64,000 nucleotides of DNA from Devosia sp. (lineage in GTDB: Bacteria; Pseudomonadota; Alphaproteobacteria; Rhizobiales; Devosiaceae), in the NCBI RefSeq assembly GCF_017744655.1, contig NZ_JAGIAW010000009.1:62001-126000 (forward strand), given 5' to 3'. Positions 34,332 through 42,782 of this stretch are shown here, piece after piece. The notes beneath the pieces were generated by a model. That model did not search any database. It saw nothing but the letters and a program-made list of their open reading frames with translations, and was not told the DNA's origin. The position numbers and the translations under genes were made by a program. The first letter of the stretch is position 1. Every line of letters starts with the position of its first letter.

Positions 34332-35585
34332 ATGGATCGCGCGCTGCTGCAAACCCTGTTCGAGCTTGCCGTGGAGCGCGCCCAGCCTTCCCTGGCGGTT
34401 TCGCGGCATTTGCCGCAGAAACCCAGGGGCCGGACCATTGTTATCGGGGCAGGAAAAGCTTCGGCGCAGATGGCGCGGGCGTTTGAAAAAGCCTGGGACG
34501 GCGAAATTTCCGGACTCGTGGTCACCCGTTATGGCTATGGGGAAAAATGCGAGCGGATCGAGATTGTCGAAGCCGCGCATCCGGTGCCGGATGCGGCGGG
34601 GTTCGAAGCGGCGAAGCGGCTGAAGGAGATTGTCAGTGGGCTGACTGCGGATGATCTCGTCGTGGCGCTGATTTCGGGGGGCGGTTCGGCGCTGTTGCCG
34701 GCGCCGGCCGAGGGACTGACACTGGAGGATGAGCAGGCGATCAATCGGGCGCTGCTGGCTTCGGGCGCGCCGATCGGGGTGATGAACCTCATCCGCAATC
34801 AGTTTTCGACCATCAAGGGCGGGCGGCTCGCGGCCCTTTGCGCACCGGCGCGGGTGGCGACGCTGGTGGTTTCGGATGTGCCGGGGGATGACCCGGCGCT
34901 GGTGGCGTCGGGGCCGACGATTTCGCTGGCGGGGACACGGGCCGACGCAAGAAAGCTTGCCGAGCTTTATCGGCTGGAATTGCCGGAGGCGGCGAAGCGG
35001 CTCTTGGCCAGGGAGGATAATCCGGCGCCGCGATCGGATGATCCGCGCTTTGTCGGCAATTCGGTTGTCACCATTGCTTCGGCGGCGCTTTCGCTGACGG
35101 CGGCGGCAGAGGAGGCGCGCAAGCGGGGGATTGGGGCCTCTGTGCTGTCCGACTCCATCGAGGGTGAGGCGCGGGATGTGGCGCTGGTGCATGCGGCCAT
35201 TGCCAAGGAGATTTCTCAGCGCAATCAACCCTTCGAGAAGCCGGTGGTATTGCTGTCCGGCGGCGAGACGACGGTGACGCTGCGCGGAAAAGGGCGCGGC
35301 GGGCGGAATGGGGAGTTTTTGCTGGCGCTCGCCATTGCGCTTGATGGCGTTGAGGGGGTGACGGCGCTGGCGGGGGATACGGACGGGATCGATGGGTCCG
35401 AGGACAATGCCGGGGCATTTGTCGATGGCACATCGGCTCGGCGGATGCGCGAGGCGGGAGTCGACCCGCTCGCGGCGCTGGCGAACAATGATGCCTATGG
35501 GGCGTTCGAGGCGATTGGCGATTTGTTCGTGACCGGGCCGACGGGGACGAATGTGAATGATTTCCGGGCGATTTTGATCCGGTAG
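34332..35585 (+). CDS. Glycerate 2-kinase (MOFRL family; TtuD/GckA type)
   Basis: Phosphorylates D-glycerate to 2-phosphoglycerate. Older annotations call it hydroxypyruvate reductase TtuD. It has 417 residues: the N-terminal GCKA domain with GAGKASAQMA near 43 and SGGGSALLP near 115, and the C-terminal MOFRL domain with LSGGETTVT and GGRNGEFLLA near 310-335, then DTDGIDG and GTNVNDF. ATG 34332 is preceded by TGAGGA at five bases; ATG 34326 and TTG 34320 are alternatives. It stands alone. Confidence 0.9.
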   Translation: MDRALLQTLFELAVERAQPSLAVSRHLPQKPRGRTIVIGAGKASAQMARAFEKAWDGEISGLVVTRYGYGEKCERIEIVEAAHPVPDAAGFEAAKRLKEIVSGLTADDLVVALISGGGSALLPAPAEGLTLEDEQAINRALLASGAPIGVMNLIRNQFSTIKGGRLAALCAPARVATLVVSDVPGDDPALVASGPTISLAGTRADARKLAELYRLELPEAAKRLLAREDNPAPRSDDPRFVGNSVVTIASAALSLTAAAEEARKRGIGASVLSDSIEGEARDVALVHAAIAKEISQRNQPFEKPVVLLSGGETTVTLRGKGRGGRNGEFLLALAIALDGVEGVTALAGDTDGIDGSEDNAGAFVDGTSARRMREAGVDPLAALANNDAYGAFEAIGDLFVTGPTGTNVNDFRAILIR

Positions 35586-35601
35586 AGTTGTGTGTGCCGA
35601 C

Positions 35602-35718
35602 GCCCCCTCCCATCCTCCCCCATCTAGGGGGAGGTGATGCATCGAGTTTTTGACTGGATCGTGCCAAAATCGCCGGCCCGCACCTCCCCCTAGATGGGGG
35701 AGGCTGGGAGGGGGTGAT
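35602..35718. repeat. Intergenic inverted repeat, family D
   Basis: CCCTCCCATCCTCCCCCATC with TAGGGGGAGGTG, and its inverted copy CACCTCCCCCTAGATGGGGG with GGCTGGGAGGGGGTGA, about 50 bp apart. Confidence 0.85.
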
Positions 35719-35732
35719 CATGGGAGGACCAC

Positions 35733-36092
35733 ATGGCAAAGGCGCTTGGTGTTGGCGGTTTTTTCTTTCGGGCGCGGGACAAGGATCGCTTGGCGGCCTG
35801 GTATGAGCAGCATCTGGGGGTGACGGAGCTGTGGAACCAGGAGGCGGGACTGACGGTGTTTGCGCCGTTCAAGGAGAGCACCGATTATTTTCCGGCCGAC
35901 AAGCAATGGATGATCAATTTTCGCGTCGATGACCTCGACGGGATCATGGCGCAGCTGCGAGCGGCCGAGATAGCCGTCGAGACGCGGCCGGATGAATGGG
36001 ATACGCCGGAGACCGGGCGCTTCGCGCGTATTCATGACCCCGAGGGTAACCAGATCGAGCTTTGGGAGCCTCCGGCGCCACAGTCGGAATAA
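35733..36092 (+). CDS. VOC (glyoxalase/bleomycin-resistance) family protein
   Basis: Small metal-binding beta-alpha-beta protein of 119 residues. One VOC module is seen: GGFFFRARDKDRLAAWYEQH at the N terminus and the closing HDPEGNQIELWEP motif with the usual Glu ligand. A GGGAGGA ribosome site precedes ATG 35733. Such proteins may be isomerases, dioxygenases or resistance proteins; the substrate is not readable. It is followed by the dehydrogenase gene 83 bases on. Confidence 0.85.
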   Translation: MAKALGVGGFFFRARDKDRLAAWYEQHLGVTELWNQEAGLTVFAPFKESTDYFPADKQWMINFRVDDLDGIMAQLRAAEIAVETRPDEWDTPETGRFARIHDPEGNQIELWEPPAPQSE

Positions 36093-36175
36093 AAATCATA
36101 CTTTTCTGACGCGGGGCCTTGGCGGCCTTGCCGCTCTCTGCTCTAACGAGCCGCAAACCGGCTCGGGAGATGGAT

Positions 36176-37114
36176 ATGGCCAAGCGCAAAATCGCTGTTA
36201 TCGGTGTGGGCAAGATCGCCGTGGATCAGCACCTGCCGGTGATCGATGCGTCGGATGATTTCGAGCTGGCGGCGACGGTTTCTACCCGTGGTATCGGGCA
36301 CGGCAATGTGCCGGTGTTCAAGACGCCGGGCGAGCTTTATGCGGCCATGCCGGAAGTCGGCCTCGTTTCTATCTGCACGCCGCCGGGCATTCGTCACACC
36401 TACGTTCGCGAGGCGCTCGACGCCGGCAAGGACGTGATGATGGAAAAGCCGCCGACGACGACGATTTCCGAACTCGACGATCTTATCGCACATGCGAAGC
36501 GTCTCGACCGGGTGCTCTACCAGACCTGGCACAGCCAGTTTAACGCGGCGGTCGACCGGGCCAAGGCGATCCTCGCCGATGAGGGCGTTACCTCGGCGCG
36601 CATCGATTGGCGCGAAAGCGTGCGCAAGTGGCATCCGGGCCAGGATTGGGTCTGGGAGCCCGGTGGGTTCGGCGTTTGCGATCCCGGCATCAATGCCTTT
36701 TCGATCTTTACCAAGGTCATGCCGTTCCCGGCTTTCGTTGAAAGCGCCAAGCTGACCTTCCCGGCCAATCGGCAGACGCCGGTTGATGTCGATATCGTCT
36801 TCAAGTCGAGCCAGGCGCATAAGCCAAAACTCTCCTGCGGGTTCAATTGGCTCGAAGAGAGCGGGGAAATCTGGACCATCCGGTTCGAGACCGGGCGGGG
36901 CAACGAGATCAAGCTTGAGAATGGCGGGCGGAAGCTGGTGGTCAATGGCCAGACGGTGCTGGAGCATGGCGATCTCGAATATTCGGCCATGTATGACCGC
37001 TTTGCCGACCTGCTCGATCGGCACGAAAGCGATGTCGATGCGGCGCCGCTGCGCCTGATGTCGGACGTGTTTTTGCTCGGTGCCCGGGTGAATGGGCCGG
37101 AGTTTGAGTGGTAG
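36176..37114 (+). CDS. D-galactose / L-arabinose 1-dehydrogenase-like oxidoreductase (Gfo/Idh/MocA)
   Basis: NAD(P)-dependent oxidation of an aldose to its lactone, 312 residues. The N-terminal Rossmann motif is AVIGVGKIAVDQHLP, with a catalytic Lys in MMEKPPTT near residue 92. The segment WRESVRKWHPGQDWVWEPGG with FGVCDPGINAFS is strikingly like Azospirillum L-arabinose 1-dehydrogenase as I remember it. ATG 36176 has GGGAG at six bases. It would be the first step of non-phosphorylative pentose or De Ley-Doudoroff galactose oxidation; the other steps are not in the window. Ends in a strong terminator. Confidence 0.85.
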   Translation: MAKRKIAVIGVGKIAVDQHLPVIDASDDFELAATVSTRGIGHGNVPVFKTPGELYAAMPEVGLVSICTPPGIRHTYVREALDAGKDVMMEKPPTTTISELDDLIAHAKRLDRVLYQTWHSQFNAAVDRAKAILADEGVTSARIDWRESVRKWHPGQDWVWEPGGFGVCDPGINAFSIFTKVMPFPAFVESAKLTFPANRQTPVDVDIVFKSSQAHKPKLSCGFNWLEESGEIWTIRFETGRGNEIKLENGGRKLVVNGQTVLEHGDLEYSAMYDRFADLLDRHESDVDAAPLRLMSDVFLLGARVNGPEFEW

Positions 37115-37170
37115 TAGACTTGAGCGCCGTGGCTCTCACCTCCCACCCTTGAGGGTAAGCGACCGGAACG

Positions 37171-37198
37171 AAAAACGGCGGCCCGAGGGCCGCCGTTT
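37171..37198 (-). terminator. Intrinsic terminator for the haem receptor gene
   Basis: Read on the minus strand, AAACGGCGGCCC-TC-GGGCCGCCGTTT, a 12-bp stem running into TTTTT. It lies about 50 bases after the receptor stop. Confidence 0.8.
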
Positions 37199-37202
37199 CA
37201 GT

Positions 37203-37243
37203 ATGAGCTTTCCGGCATGGGACGGAAAGCTCATGGTTTTTTT
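37203..37243 (+). terminator. Intrinsic terminator for the sugar dehydrogenase gene
   Basis: ATGAGCTTTCCG, an 8-base loop, CGGAAAGCTCAT, then GG and seven T. It is a perfect 12-bp stem on the + strand, interleaved with the minus-strand terminator in a convergent gap. Confidence 0.85.
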
Positions 37244-37248
37244 GAGGC

Positions 37249-39375
37249 TTACCAGCCGAACTGCTTGGCAACCGAGATCTTGAAGGTGCGACCGGTGGAA
37301 CGGTCGGCCGAGAGGTTCTGGCGGTAATCGGCGTTTAGAACATTGTCGATGCCTGCCTGGAATTCGGTGCCAGCGAGTGGGCCGGTATCCGGCTTCCAGG
37401 TCGCGAAGAGGTCGACAGTGGCGTATGCTTCGGCGGTGCCGTCGCCAACCTGCTGACCGTTCACCTTGTCGAGCACATAGCGCCCCTTGTCGGCCAGCGT
37501 CAGGCGAGCGCCGAAATCGAGGTCATACTCGATATTGCGAACGCCGACAGTCAGGGAGGCCTTGTTCTGTGCAACCGTGGTCAGCGGCGTGTTGGTGACG
37601 AGGTTGTCGCCAAAAGTCAGGCCGTAGGCGAGGCTGGCATAGAGCAGTTCGCTGTCATACGAGGCTTCGATTTCGACGCCGTAGATACGGGCCTTGCCGA
37701 TATTGCCATAGTAGGGAACGCCAGCACCTGTGTTGGAGGTGATGAGGTCGGTCAGGTCGCTATAGAAGGCCGTAGTCTTGAGGGCCGCGCTGTCGCCCGA
37801 TGCGAGGAGATCGTTGCCCGACAGAGAGAAGCCGCCTTCAAAAGTTTCGGCGCTTTCCTTCTTGAGATTGAGGCTCGTGGTCTTGCTGGCGCTGACCGAA
37901 TAGAGCTCGTCGATCGTGGGCATGCGTTCGGTGTGGGCATAGGACGCGAACACACCGATATTGTCGGTCAGCTCATAGTGAGCCGACAGCTTCGGCGAGA
38001 AGGCGCTGCCGTCGATATTGCGGGCGCCGGTCGTCGAATTGACCCAATGGAAATCACCACGGGCGCCAGCGATCAAGGTTAGCTTTTCGGCCCAGATAAA
38101 CTCGTTCTGCGCAAAGATGCCGACCTTGTTCTCGGTGCCCTGCGGGTGCGCCGGCAAAGCAGCTGCGCTGCCCGGACGGGTGGCCGTGCGGTCCTGGGTC
38201 GAGGCGGAGAAGCCCGCCGTCAGGTAGTTTTCGAAGCCGTCGCCAATCCATTCGATGGTGTTGTCGGCGGTGAGCTGCCAGGTCTTGTAGCCGTAGCGGG
38301 TGTCGAGCAGGATGCTGTCAGCCGTAACGTTCTGGAGCGGCTGTCCCGCGCCGGTCGGCCCGATCACGGTGCGCGGCGCGCCGAGCGCGTAGCGGTGATT
38401 GGTCTGGTCGTTCTGGGTGTCCGAATAGCTCAGGTTGACCTTGAGATCGACCCAGGGATTGTCGGTCGCCGGATTTTCCCAACGAAGCACGGCTGTCTGA
38501 TCGATGACGGTACGGTCGGTGACGCCAAACTGGGCCGAGGTGCCGGTCTGGGCATAGGCCTGGTCCTTGGCGTCGCTGAACCAGCGCTGGTACGAAAGGC
38601 TCAGCGTCTGCTCATCATTGTCGCCAAAGTGCGCCGTGCCCTTGATCAGGCCCGAGAGCGTATTGAAGGCCGAGCCATCCAGCGTCTTGCCATTGGCCAG
38701 TTCAACATTCTCACGACGGCGCCAGTTGCCCGCGGCAAGAATTTCGAACGTGTCGTTGACCTGCTGCGCGACCACAGCCGAGGTCAACGTACCCTTGCCG
38801 TTGCTGTCGAACGAGGTCTTGATGCGTGCGGCGCCCGTGTCGCCGTCCTGGATGAAGTCCGAAGCGTCCTTGGTGGTGAAGTTGATCACGCCACCGATAG
38901 CGCCGGCGCCGTAAAGCGTCGAGGACGCCGGGCCGCGGAGAACTTCGACCTGCTTGTAGAGCTCAGGATCGGAGAAGAACGAGCCCATACGATACTGTTC
39001 GTTGAACTTGGGCGCGCCGTCGACATTGATGGCGATGCGCGAGCCGTCCGAGGAGTTTTCGGTCGTGCCGATACCGCGAATGTTGAAGGCTTCGCCGAAC
39101 TGGCGCTGGCTACCGACGATAGCGACGCCCGGCACGGTAGCGAAGAGAGCGCCTGTGGTGGACGCCTGTGCCTTGTCCAGGTCTTCCTGATTGAGGACCG
39201 TCACAGCCTGCGGCGTGCTGATCGCCACTTTGGGTGCACCGGCGCCGATGACCAGGCGTTCGAGCAGAGTGATATTCGTTGCGTTGACATTTTGCGCTTG
39301 AGCACCCTGTTGCGCAACAATTGCCAGCGCGACGCCGCCCAAAAGCGCGGCCGCGCGTGACCTGACCAGCCCCAT
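37249..39375 (-). CDS. hmuR: TonB-dependent haem/haemoglobin receptor
   Basis: Outer-membrane beta-barrel that binds haem or haem proteins and imports haem with TonB energy. It has 708 residues with a signal peptide (residues 1-28, VAQQGAQAQ). The plug domain has FNIRGIGT and VEVLRGPASSTLYGAGAIGGVI (about 60-185), and the barrel ends in ISVAKQFGW with terminal aromatic Trp. The internal RMPTIDELY (family FRAP/NPDL-region equivalent) supports the haem-receptor group. ATG 39375 has GGAG at about seven bases. It is divergent from hmuP-S-T-U-V, whose products carry haem on. A sigma-70 promoter lies at 39478-39506. Confidence 0.88.
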   Translation of the reverse strand: MGLVRSRAAALLGGVALAIVAQQGAQAQNVNATNITLLERLVIGAGAPKVAISTPQAVTVLNQEDLDKAQASTTGALFATVPGVAIVGSQRQFGEAFNIRGIGTTENSSDGSRIAINVDGAPKFNEQYRMGSFFSDPELYKQVEVLRGPASSTLYGAGAIGGVINFTTKDASDFIQDGDTGAARIKTSFDSNGKGTLTSAVVAQQVNDTFEILAAGNWRRRENVELANGKTLDGSAFNTLSGLIKGTAHFGDNDEQTLSLSYQRWFSDAKDQAYAQTGTSAQFGVTDRTVIDQTAVLRWENPATDNPWVDLKVNLSYSDTQNDQTNHRYALGAPRTVIGPTGAGQPLQNVTADSILLDTRYGYKTWQLTADNTIEWIGDGFENYLTAGFSASTQDRTATRPGSAAALPAHPQGTENKVGIFAQNEFIWAEKLTLIAGARGDFHWVNSTTGARNIDGSAFSPKLSAHYELTDNIGVFASYAHTERMPTIDELYSVSASKTTSLNLKKESAETFEGGFSLSGNDLLASGDSAALKTTAFYSDLTDLITSNTGAGVPYYGNIGKARIYGVEIEASYDSELLYASLAYGLTFGDNLVTNTPLTTVAQNKASLTVGVRNIEYDLDFGARLTLADKGRYVLDKVNGQQVGDGTAEAYATVDLFATWKPDTGPLAGTEFQAGIDNVLNADYRQNLSADRSTGRTFKISVAKQFGW

Positions 39376-39477
39376 GTCTGTCTCCAGTTTCTTATATGTT
39401 TTTTTGTGAACGGCTGGCTGGCGGGAGGCTGGCGGACCGGCTGGAAGAATGCTGACTCTTCCAATCACCTATTGCGC

Positions 39478-39506
39478 AGATAATTTATTCTGTCTAAAGA
39501 AGTCAA
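39478..39506 (-). promoter_or_regulatory. hmuR promoter with palindrome-like spacer
   Basis: On the minus strand, TTGACT (39501-39506), exactly 17 bp, TTATCT (39478-39483). The spacer contains TTTAGACAGAATAAA (39484-39498), an imperfect inverted repeat with TTTA/TAAA ends, placed where an iron-responsive regulator could bind. It resembles part of the Irr (ICE) box, but this is weak. Confidence 0.55.
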
Positions 39507-39571
39507 GTTTAATTCTCCTGACGCGACGTTTGTTGATGACGCCGTAACAGCCTGACTTCACTGGACAAATT

Positions 39572-39727
39572 ATGCCTGCGAATGACCTCCCACCCACAGA
39601 AAACCCGACGAAGATCGTCAGCAGCGACGAGATCCTCGGTGGTGGAAACGAGATTCAGATCGAGCACAAGGGCATGATCTATCGTCTGCGGGTCACGCGA
39701 CAGGACAAGTTGATCCTCACAAAATAG
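39572..39727 (+). CDS. hmuP: Haemin uptake protein HemP/HmuP
   Basis: A small 51-residue protein (156 bases). The C-terminal IYRLRVTRQDKLILTK is the HemP family signature. In rhizobia HmuP is needed for full expression of the haem receptor. Its position, divergent from the receptor and ten bases before the haem-degrading protein gene, is the classical rhizobial layout. It starts the hmuPSTUV operon. Confidence 0.9.
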   Translation: MPANDLPPTENPTKIVSSDEILGGGNEIQIEHKGMIYRLRVTRQDKLILTK

Positions 39728-39737
39728 GCCCCTGCCC

Positions 39738-40793
39738 GTGACCGAAACCGTCGCCAAAACCGCTGAAGACATCCGCAGCCTTCGTGCGCTGCATCCGCAA
39801 ATGCGCGAGCGCGACTTTGCTCGCATCCACGGCATTACCGAGGGCCAGCTCGTGGCCGCCGAAGTGGGCCGCACCGCTACCCGCATTCGTGCCGATGTTG
39901 AGGCCGTGCTCAAGGGCCTGACCACGGTTGGTGAAGTCATGGCGCTGACGCGCAATGAAAGCGCCGTGCACGAAAAGATCGGGCCCTATGAAAAGGTCTC
40001 GTTCAATCCGCACGCCTCCATCGTCATCGGCGAGCAGATCGACCTCCGGATTTTCCCCAGCCGCTGGGTGCATGGCTTTGCCATCGAAAAGACCGCGGAA
40101 GATGGTTCGACCAAGCGCTCGCTGCAGTTTTTCGACCGCGCCGGCAATGCCGTGCACAAGGTGCATGGTCGCCCGGCGACCGATGTCGCGGCATGGAACA
40201 CCCTTGTCGAGACGCTGCGTCATGACGAGCAGGTCGATGTCATCGACGTGACGCCCTATGCGAAGGCAAAGATCGAAGGCGAAGCCGCCGGCGTCGATGC
40301 GCTGCGCGACGCCTGGGCCGCGATGACAGATACGCACCAGTTTTTTGGCCTCCTTAAGAAGCTCAATTTCGAGCGCCTGAATGCGCTTGAAACTGTGGGC
40401 GAGGATTTTGCCTGGCAGCTGGATCACACGGCCGTGGAAAGCATGTTCCGTGGCGTTGCTGGCACCGACCTGCCGATCATGGCCTTTGTCGGCAATGATG
40501 GCTGTATCCAGATTCACTCTGGCCCGATCACCAATGTCAGCCCGATGGGGCCGTGGCTCAATGTGATGGACGAGACCTTCCACCTGCATCTGCGGCTGGA
40601 CCATGTCACCGCGGCCTGGGCCGTGCGCAAACCGACCAAGGACGGGCATGTCACCTCGGTGGAGCTCTATGACGAGAACCGCGAGCTGATCATCCAGTTC
40701 TTCGGCAAGCGCCATGAAGGCGAAGACGAGCGCAAGGAATGGCGTTCGGTCGTCGAGCGCCTGCCGCTCTATTCCACTTCCAACGCCGCTTGA
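39738..40793 (+). CDS. hmuS: Haem-degrading / haem-trafficking protein HmuS (HemS family)
   Basis: Cytoplasmic protein that takes haem from the ABC importer and helps release its iron. The 351 residues hold two tandem HemS repeats (about 10-165 and 185-345). Family landmarks are ARIHGITEGQLVAAEVG near 30 and SRWVHGFAIEK and FDRAGNAVHKVH in repeat 1. The GTG start at 39738 lies ten bases after hmuP. The next gene begins ten bases after its stop, so hmuPSTUV is one transcript. Confidence 0.92.
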   Translation: MTETVAKTAEDIRSLRALHPQMRERDFARIHGITEGQLVAAEVGRTATRIRADVEAVLKGLTTVGEVMALTRNESAVHEKIGPYEKVSFNPHASIVIGEQIDLRIFPSRWVHGFAIEKTAEDGSTKRSLQFFDRAGNAVHKVHGRPATDVAAWNTLVETLRHDEQVDVIDVTPYAKAKIEGEAAGVDALRDAWAAMTDTHQFFGLLKKLNFERLNALETVGEDFAWQLDHTAVESMFRGVAGTDLPIMAFVGNDGCIQIHSGPITNVSPMGPWLNVMDETFHLHLRLDHVTAAWAVRKPTKDGHVTSVELYDENRELIIQFFGKRHEGEDERKEWRSVVERLPLYSTSNAA

Positions 40794-40803
40794 GATTTTT
40801 CAC

Positions 40804-41685
40804 ATGCGCATTCGCACCCTGACGTCCCTCGCCGCCGTCCTGATGGCGGCCACTTTTGCGGTTGCTCCGGCTTCGGCCGAAGACCTGCACAAGTTCGCCG
40901 ACACTGCCCGTCTCGTTTCCATCGGCGGCTCGCTGACGGAAATCTTCTACGAGCTCGGCGCCGAGGGCACGCTGGTCGCCCGCGACCAGACCGCACTCTA
41001 TCCTGAAGCCGCGACCCAGCTTCCGGACGTAGGCTATATGCGTGCACTCGCGCCCGAAGGCGTGCTCTCGGTCAATCCGAGTGGCCTGCTCGTCATCGAA
41101 GGCAGCGGCCCGCCGGAAGCGCTGGAAGTGCTTTCGCATGCCGGCGTCGAATACCAGACCGTGCCCGAAGGCTATTCGGCCGAAGGCGTGCTGGTGAAAG
41201 TGCGGTCTGTTGGTCAGGCACTTGGTCTTGAAGACAAGGCTGAAGCGCTGGCGACCAAGCTTGAAGCCGACTTTGCGGCGCTCAAGGCCCGTACCGACGC
41301 GATCACCGAGCCCAAGAAGGTGCTGTTCATCCTCTCCAACCAGGGTGGCCAGATCCAGGCTTCGGGCACCGGCACGGCGGCCAATGGCATCATTGCCCTT
41401 GCCGGCGCGACCAATGCCATCACCGAATATGAGGGCTATCGCCCGCTTTCCGAAGAAGCCATTACGGCTGCCGCGCCCGACGCCATCCTGCTGATGGATC
41501 GTGGCGGCGACCATGGCGCGACGGAAGCCGAGCTTCTCGCCAATCAGGCTATCGCCCTGACCCCGGCCGGCCAGAACAAGGCCATCTATCGCATGGATGG
41601 CGCGTACCTGCTCGGCTTTGGTCCGCGTACAGCCGCTGCGGCGACCGAACTTGCCGATCTGCTCGAAGGCAAGGCGCACAACTAA
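40804..41685 (+). CDS. hmuT: Haem ABC transporter substrate-binding protein HmuT
   Basis: Periplasmic haem carrier with 293 residues, a signal peptide (1-26, VAPASAED) and the class III (FecB/BtuF) binding-protein fold (RLVSIGGSLTEIFYELG opening, DAILLMDRGG). A conserved Tyr for haem iron is probably in the YMRALAPEG or YQTVPEGY segments, judged by family position only. It delivers haem to HmuUV. Confidence 0.9.
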   Translation: MRIRTLTSLAAVLMAATFAVAPASAEDLHKFADTARLVSIGGSLTEIFYELGAEGTLVARDQTALYPEAATQLPDVGYMRALAPEGVLSVNPSGLLVIEGSGPPEALEVLSHAGVEYQTVPEGYSAEGVLVKVRSVGQALGLEDKAEALATKLEADFAALKARTDAITEPKKVLFILSNQGGQIQASGTGTAANGIIALAGATNAITEYEGYRPLSEEAITAAAPDAILLMDRGGDHGATEAELLANQAIALTPAGQNKAIYRMDGAYLLGFGPRTAAAATELADLLEGKAHN

Positions 41686-41687
41686 AT

Positions 41688-42782
41688 ATGGCTGGCACCA
41701 TGACCCTACCCGCCAGCGACATACTGGCCCGGCCCGCCGGCGATCGCAGCCATATCGGACGCATCACCGTCATCGGCCTGGTCTTTGCACTGCTGGCAGC
41801 CATGGTGCTGTCCATGACCACCGGCGCCTCGGGGGCGTCGGCGGTCAATCTGATCCGGCACTGGCTCGGCTTTGGCACCGACGACACTGCGGCGCTTCGC
41901 GACTATGCGGTGATCGTCAATATCCGCATGCCGCGCATGATCCTCGGCGTGCTCATCGGCGCTGGTCTGGCAGTCTCGGGCCTGCTGATGCAGGGACTGT
42001 TCCGCAATCCGCTGGCCGATCCGGGCCTTGTCGGCGTGTCGAGCGGCGCGGCGCTGGGTGCCGTTATCATCATCGTGCTTGGCGGGACGGCGCTGGCGCC
42101 ATTCACCACCGCGCTCGGCATCTGGTCCCTGCCCGCGGCGGCCTTTGGCGGCGGGCTTCTGACCACTTTCGTGCTCTATCGCGTGGCGACGCGCGGAGGG
42201 CAGACGGCTATTGCCACCATGCTGCTGGCCGGCATCGCCATAGGCGCGCTGGCCGGAGCGTTCAGCGGTGTGCTGACCTATATCGCCAGCGAAAATCAGC
42301 TGCGCGACCTGACCTTCTGGGGCATGGGATCGCTGGCCGGGGCCACCTGGATCAAGGTATTGGCGGCCGGACCGATCATTTTCGGGGCACTGGCGGTGGC
42401 GGGGTTTCTCGCCAAGGGGCTCAATGCCATGACGCTGGGCGAAGCGACGGCCTCGCATCTCGGCGTGCCGGTGCAGCGGTTCAAGCGCATCACCATCGTC
42501 GCCGTGGCGGCAGCGACCGGCGCCTCGGTGGCGGTCAGCGGCGGCATCGCTTTTGTCGGCATCGTCGTGCCGCATCTCTTGCGGCTCATCATCGGGCCGG
42601 ACCACCGCTATCTGCTGCCGGCCACTGCGCTGCTCGGGGCGACGTTCCTGCTCTTCTGCGACGCCTTGAGCCGCACCATTGTGGCGCCGGCTGAATTGCC
42701 GATCGGCATTGTTACAGCGGCGTTTGGCGGGCCGTTCTTCCTCTGGATCCTGCTGCATCGCCGCAGCGCCTTTGCCTGGTGA
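41688..42782 (+). CDS. hmuU: Haem ABC transporter permease HmuU (FecCD family)
   Basis: Inner-membrane permease with 364 residues and about ten membrane segments. FecCD markers are RMPRMILGVLIGAGLAVSG with LLMQGLFRNPLADPGLVGVS near 80-120, and HLGVPVQRFK then GGIAFVGIVVPHLLR near 255-300. It starts three bases after hmuT and overlaps hmuV by GTGA. Confidence 0.93.
   Translation: MAGTMTLPASDILARPAGDRSHIGRITVIGLVFALLAAMVLSMTTGASGASAVNLIRHWLGFGTDDTAALRDYAVIVNIRMPRMILGVLIGAGLAVSGLLMQGLFRNPLADPGLVGVSSGAALGAVIIIVLGGTALAPFTTALGIWSLPAAAFGGGLLTTFVLYRVATRGGQTAIATMLLAGIAIGALAGAFSGVLTYIASENQLRDLTFWGMGSLAGATWIKVLAAGPIIFGALAVAGFLAKGLNAMTLGEATASHLGVPVQRFKRITIVAVAAATGASVAVSGGIAFVGIVVPHLLRLIIGPDHRYLLPATALLGATFLLFCDALSRTIVAPAELPIGIVTAAFGGPFFLWILLHRRSAFAW

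Noticed and set aside
41597..42694. A 365-codon plus-strand ORF overlapping hmuU
   Set aside because: Out-of-frame shadow rich in Arg, Gly and His. The hmuU frame has all FecCD features.
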